Positions 10,910 through 64,000 of a DNA stretch of 64,000 nt are shown piece by piece; position 1 is the first letter of the stretch; every line of letters begins with the position of its first letter. Origin of the DNA: Symbiodinium natans (lineage: Eukaryota > Sar > Dinophyceae > Suessiales > Symbiodiniaceae); NCBI GenBank assembly GCA_905221605.1, contig CAJNDS010002172.1, positions 444,113 to 508,112 on the forward strand, read 5' to 3'. The notes under the pieces are model-generated. The model saw only the letters and a list, made by a program, of their open reading frames with translations, had not been told where the DNA came from and ran no database searches. A program made the translations under genes and the position numbers.

Positions 10910-11017
10910 TTGGTAGCCCAGTGGTATCCTTTGCCCTGTTTTGGCTCAAGGCTCCCGTGTAAAGTAACCAACCCAAAAAAGGGTGCCCTTGTTGTGGCAG
11001 GGTTACTGGGCTACCAA
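10910..11017. repeat. 108-bp element with perfect 13-bp inverted ends
   Basis: TTGGTAGCCCAGT (10910-10922) and its exact reverse complement (11005-11017). The spliced-leader-like 12-mer lies inside. Confidence 0.6.
10939..10950 (+). other. Spliced-leader relict (TTTTGGCTCAAG)
   Basis: Exact match to the last 12 nt of the dinoflagellate spliced leader (known form ...TAGCCATTTTGGCTCAAG); the upstream CCTTTGCCCTG is only partly alike. Such relicts are left when trans-spliced mRNAs are copied back into the genome. No gene could be assigned downstream. Chance match is possible at this length. Confidence 0.45.
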
Positions 11018-11518
11018 GCAATAAAAACACGCCCATCTGTTTCAACATGTCCGCTTCATACTGAAAACAAAAACAACATGTTTTCTTCATCGCACTCGGA
11101 ATCTTAATGTATCACCTGCGGCCTTCAAAGAATTCCGAAAAAGGGGGGCTTAAGATAACACCGCGAGTAACCTGTACTGAGGTTGACAGCTGAATGTGGA
11201 GTGGCTATTTCTGACTGGTCTGCTCTGACCCTAAACTCGCAGGCTACTGCTGCCATGTGGTCAGCTCTCAACTTTTCGGTCCCTTTCTGGAGATTAGGAG
11301 GAGCATAATTTTGATAAGTTACCATGTCGGCCTCGCAAAAGGTCAAATGCAAGGAAGACCCCCGGAAGCCTTCAACCACTTAGATTTAGGGTTCAGCGTC
11401 CCCCCCCCCCCCCCCAAAAAAAAAAAACCTAAACGCTAAACCCTAAACCCTAAACCCTAAACCCTCAACCCTCAACCCTCAACCCTCAACCCTAAACCCG
11501 AATCCTCAATCCGTCTAG

Positions 11519-60329
<48,811 letters not shown>

Positions 60330-61590
60330 GTTCGGGCGTTTGGGGGGGTTTAGTTAGGGTGTAGGGTTTAGGGTTTAGGGTTTGGGGTTTGGGGTTTAGG
60401 GTTTCGGGTTTAGGGTTCAGGGTTCAGGGTTTAGGGTTTAGGGTTTAGGGTTTAGGGTTTGGTGTTTAGGGGGTAGAAGGAGGGACCCCTAGAAGGGACC
60501 CTTCATCTTCTTCCCCCCACTTTTCAACCCCCCACATAGCCCTGATAACCCCTAAGATCCCTTATAAGGGTCCCTCCTTTAGTCCCTTGCTTGGGGGGGT
60601 TTTGGGAGTCCCTCAAGTCCCTACTGCTGGTTTAGGGTTTAGGGTTTAGGGTTTAGGGTTTAGGGTTTAGGGTTTAGGGTTTAGGGTTTAGGGTTTAGGG
60701 CGGGGGGCCATGGTAATCATTCGGGGAGCCGGGTGGGGGGGGGGGGCCCTTATCCCGGAAAACCCGGAATGCCTAAACGGGGTCCGAGATATCTAGGATT
60801 TCGTCTCTTTGTTTTAGGAACCTGAACCTAAGCCGCCTAGACTCTTAAACCCTCAAGCCTTCAAACCGCAAACCCCGAAACCCCCTCAGCCCCAAACCCC
60901 GAAACCTGCAAGCACAAAACCCAGAACCCTTAAGCCCCCTCAACCCTCAACCCTTACACCTTTAAACCCTTAAACCCTTAAACCCTTAAACCCTTAAACC
61001 CTAAACCCTAAACCCTACACCCTAAACCCTAACCCTAAACCCTAAACCCAAAACCCTAAACCCTACACCCTAAACCCTAAACCCCAAACCCTAAACCCCC
61101 ATCCGCTTGCTTCTGGTGACAGGTTCCAGCCCGAAAGGGGGGTGCAAGATAGGGTTTCAGACTCGAGCAGCCCGTAGCTCCCGAATCCCAAAGCCGGCAA
61201 GCCGCAAACCCAAAACCCTACACCCTTTTAACCATAAACCCTTGCAGCCCTAAACTCCCCTAAGCTCCCCGATAAACTCCCCCATAAACTCCCCTAACTA
61301 CCCTAAGCTCCCCAAAGCTCCCCCAAACTCCACTAAACCCTAAAACCTAAACTCTAAACTCTGAACCCTAAACCCTAAACCAAACTCCCCGAAACTCTGG
61401 CCCTCTGCTCTGGTGCCGAGGTGAGAACTGCGTAGGGCCCGGGTCTGAGACGTTCGCGGCTTCGGCCGGAAGCCTTCCACTCTGGGTCGTTTTGGGCCTT
61501 TGAGGGCTTCTGAGAGCTGTTGAGGGGTTTTAGGGCTTTTGAGGGGTTTTGATGGGTTTTCGGGATTCTAGGGCTTTTCAGGTGATTGTA
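60330..61590. repeat. TTTAGGG arrays, inverted-end element, degenerate C-strand repeat
   Basis: 60360-60475 and 60632-60705 G-strand; 60840-61100 C-strand drifting to CCCTTAAA; 61210-61390 CCCC-TAAACT variants. Confidence 0.88.
60475..60584. mobile_element. Small element with GGAGGGACCC inverted ends
   Basis: agaaggagggacccctagaa at the left and cttataagggtccctccttt at the right, about 110 bp, in TTTAGGG surroundings. One copy seen. Confidence 0.5.
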
Positions 61591-61591
61591 G

Positions 61592-61966
61592 GTGTTTTTT
61601 TTTCAAGGGTTTTTGGGATGCTTTTTGAGGGTCCTGGCGGCTTGCGCAAGTCCTCTACCATCGAAGGATGCTCGCATCAATGACCTTGGGTGCTTCGATT
61701 GCGTCCTTGACACGCTTCGTGGTGTGTCTTTCAAGTTTGTGGCAGAGCACAAAATCGTCGTTTTGGGCTGCAGGAATGGAGCTCATCGAAGCGCGTTTCT
61801 CCTGGCCATGCTACTGCTCATGATCACAGATGCCAATGTTGGAGTTGAGCAGGACCTGAATAGCTCCCACGAGAGCAAGTACAGGGGGCAGAAGAAGCCT
61901 CCGCCGAAGAAGTATGCGACCGCAAGGGTGGCTCTGAATGCCTTTGAAAAGAAAATCGCCCCAAAC
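61592..61966 (+). CDS. Phosphatase-loop-like ORF (CRNGAHRSA), partial
   Basis: A 128-codon frame that starts in TTTTGGGG-like sequence and ends in CCCTAGACCC repeat. The middle part is coding-like: DARINDLGCFDCVLDTLRGV, KFVAEHKIVVLGCRNGAHRS, AFLLAMLLLMI. CRNGAHRS fits the C-x5-R-S loop of cysteine-based protein phosphatases (HCxxGxxRS), but the usual His before Cys is Gly and the rest of the domain is absent. Possibly one exon or a remnant. Confidence 0.4.
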
Positions 61967-61978
61967 CCTAGACCCTAA

Positions 61979-62985
61979 ACTCCAAACCCTAAACCCGAAA
62001 CCCTACTTGGGATTCCAGCCGTGTCCCAAAGCTGGCCTTGAACCCTACACAAGCGCACCAATGGCCAACCTTGAGATTCTGCTTGGAACGTTTTGGGGTT
62101 CCGCTACCTCAGGAACCCTAAATCCTGAACTCTAAGCCTCGAAACCTTCAACCCTAAACCGCCTAAACCCTAGACCCAAAATCCTAAACTCTCAGCCCCA
62201 AACCCTAAGCCCTAAACCCTTGAAGGTGCTGAGGTTGGGGGGTCCGGGCAGGGCTGTGGGTTTAGGAGAGGTTAGGGGTTTAGGGTGCAGGGTTCCAAGG
62301 GCTTGAGGGTTGTAGAGGTGGCGCGGTTTTGAAGTTTAGAGGTGCAGGGGTTTTGGGCTATGGGGGGTTTTGGGCTATGGGGGGCGGGTGGGGGTTTACG
62401 GGCCCGGTTGCGCCAAGGGTTTGGCTTAAGACAGGGTTCGCTTTAGCCTCAACTGCATATAGATGTCGCGGAGTTGGAGGGTGAGGACATGCAAGTTTGG
62501 CGCAGGAGGGCCGAGCGCACCATTCACCCCATAACTCAACGACTTCAAGCCCCTCAACCCCCTTGAACCCTAACCCTAAACCTCAAGCCCGAAATCCTAA
62601 ACCCATCAAAAACCAGAGAATCCCAAAGCCCATTTGGCATCCCAGAACCCCAAAAGGCCTCAAAACCCTAAACTCCAAACTCTACAGCCCTAAACCTCAA
62701 AAGCCATGAAAGGCCTAAACTCCTAAACCCTAAAGCCCTAGAACCCTGCAACCCCAACACCCTAAACCACCCTAAACCTTGAGATCGTGTGGGGTCCGAG
62801 GCTTATCATGGGCACGGGCAATGTGGGGGCCTCTCTGAGGCTTCACGCAAGGGTTTGAGGTTTAGGGTTTCGGGTTTAGGGTTTAGGGTTTAGGGTTCAG
62901 GGTTCAGGGTTTCGCTTTTGGCCTTGGGTTTGGGAGTTGGGGTTCAGGGTTTTGTGGGCAGGCGGGTCGAGGGCTTCAGATCCAG
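61979..62985. repeat. Degenerate repeat and unique DNA
   Basis: Mostly CCCTAAA/TTTAGGG variants. A VAELEGEDMQVWRRRAERT reading lies at about 62467-62521 after gcatatag but is isolated. Confidence 0.75.
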
Positions 62986-62987
62986 TG

Positions 62988-63600
62988 ACCCTAAACCCTA
63001 AACCCTAAACCCTAAACCCTAAACCCTAAACCCTAAACCCTAAACCCTAAACCCTAAACCCTAAACCCTAAACCCTAAACCCTAAACCCTAAACCCTAAA
63101 CCCTTAAACCTAAACCCTAAACCCTAAACCCTAAACCCTAAACCCTAAACCCTAAACCCTAAACCCTAAACCCTAAACCCTAAACCCTAAACCCTAAACC
63201 CTAAAACCCTAACACCCTAAACCCTAAACCCTAAACCCTAAACCCTAAACCCTAAACCCTAAACCCTAAACCCTAAACCCTAAACCCTAAACAATAAACC
63301 CTAAACCCTAAACCCTAAACCCTAAACCCTAAACCCTAAACCCTAAACCCTAAACCCTAAACCCTAAACCCTAAACCCTAAACCCTAAACCCTAAACCCT
63401 AAACCCTAAACCCTAAACCCTAAACCCTAAACCCTAACCCTAAACCCTAAACCCGAAACCCTAAACCCTAAACTCTAGGCCCTAAACCCTAAACCCTAAA
63501 CCCTAAACCCTAAACCCTAAACCCTAAACCCTAAACTCTAGGCCCTAAACCCTAAACCCTAAACCCTAAACCCTAAAGCCTAAACCCTAAACCCTAAGCA
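62988..63600. repeat. Longest CCCTAAA array of the window
   Basis: About 85 units over 610 bp with scattered variants, some shared at a distance (CCCTAAACTCTAGG at 63467 and 63532), indicating block duplication inside the array. Confidence 0.97.
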
Positions 63601-64000
63601 CTGTGCAGAAGCCTCGCTGTTCAGGGGTCCAGGGTCTCGTGTGGTGGGGCCGTTTCCACTCCCGGGGGTCAGCTGCTACCCTGAACCCCAAACCTTAAAA
63701 CATCTCTGCTCAAGCTGCTTTTGGCGGCTTCACGCTTTGCAACCGGCCGATTGAAGAGCTCACTCTCCGCATGTCATTTTGGTTTTGATTTAGGGTTTAG
63801 GATTTAGGGTGTAGGGTTAGGTGGACGGAGTTGTGCTCCGCGCAAATATTTCACAGTAGTCAAATGCTGGTGCCAATTCTCAAAATCAAGCTAGCCATCG
63901 TCACCGGAATGTTAACCAGAATATACGATGATTGTACTCGCAACTTGTATCACACCCTCATTCCCCCTTTTTAGGGTTTAGGTCCCCCTGTAAGTCCCTG
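63601..64000. other. Mostly unique DNA, no gene recognised
   Basis: One short TTTAGGG stretch at 63788-63820. No VPS10 exon seen here. Confidence 0.6.

Larger units (their letters stand above)
10621..11423. other. Unique stretch with spliced-leader relict, no clear gene
   Basis: About 800 bp without telomere arrays. Holds the 108-bp inverted-end element and a poly-C/poly-A run (11400-11427). ORFs on both strands are short and overlapping; possibly a decayed retroposed cDNA. Confidence 0.5.

Noticed and set aside
62988-63600. True chromosome end
   Set aside because: Arrays occur in both orientations through the whole window and the gene continues past them; they are interstitial.

Overview
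The window looks like nuclear DNA of a dinoflagellate, probably of the Symbiodiniaceae type. Four things support this: (1) the whole window is full of TTTAGGG/CCCTAAA telomere-type repeat in both orientations; (2) the exons I could follow are short and join at AG|G acceptors, with donors that mix GT, GC (GCAAGG, GCAAGT, GCACTG, GCAGGC) and perhaps GA; (3) a 12-nt match to the 3' end of the dinoflagellate spliced leader lies at 10939-10950; (4) there is no bacterial gene organisation. Another TTTAGGG protist cannot be excluded. The species is not identified.

The central feature is one very dispersed plus-strand gene for a VPS10-domain (sortilin-type) sorting receptor, traced from about 11519 to 60329. 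Its exons are 20-100 nt. They read in order along the sortilin ten-bladed propeller: the 'VxDIV' start, Asp-box strands (SSDSGQSW, SSDGTRSW), YVVQFSWG, IYYTAYASKTGDQ, FILVAKV, YTIVDTSEG, GRIFVSDSQG, VSLTGVYLANVV, RTVISFDK, GGSW, and the cysteine-loop CALHLHG. From 40298 to 57911 the exon phases also match without a gap. The introns are packed with TTTAGGG-type arrays, and some arrays supply the splice sites. The 3' part of the gene (rest of propeller, cysteine module, membrane anchor) was not found and may lie beyond 64000. Positions 1-11500 hold unassigned cysteine-containing exon-like pieces, also on the plus strand.

The 14-kb intron 42912-56954 carries an AT-rich island (about 42928-49105) that is plainly viral. 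It has a fibre protein with YYxKxEID repeats and a C-terminal S74-type chaperone, an A32/FtsK-HerA-type packaging ATPase on the other strand, small coiled-coil and zinc-finger ORFs, and strong hairpins. This resembles a fragment of a polinton-like or large DNA virus of algae. No capsid, polymerase or integrase gene was seen. The ORFs are broken mostly by TAA codons. A GC-rich 508-517 bp tandem duplication sits inside the island.

Scattered among the exons are several short inverted-repeat families (MITE-like; families 1-5 and others below), two copies of an unusual element built from ACTGGGCAAGGTC units (26633-27400 and 33779-34424, opposite orientations), a 109-bp near-perfect palindrome (50306-50414), microsatellites, and a telomere-repeat-free block (14541-18440) with its own exon-like pieces. 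I recognised no rRNA, tRNA or CRISPR array.
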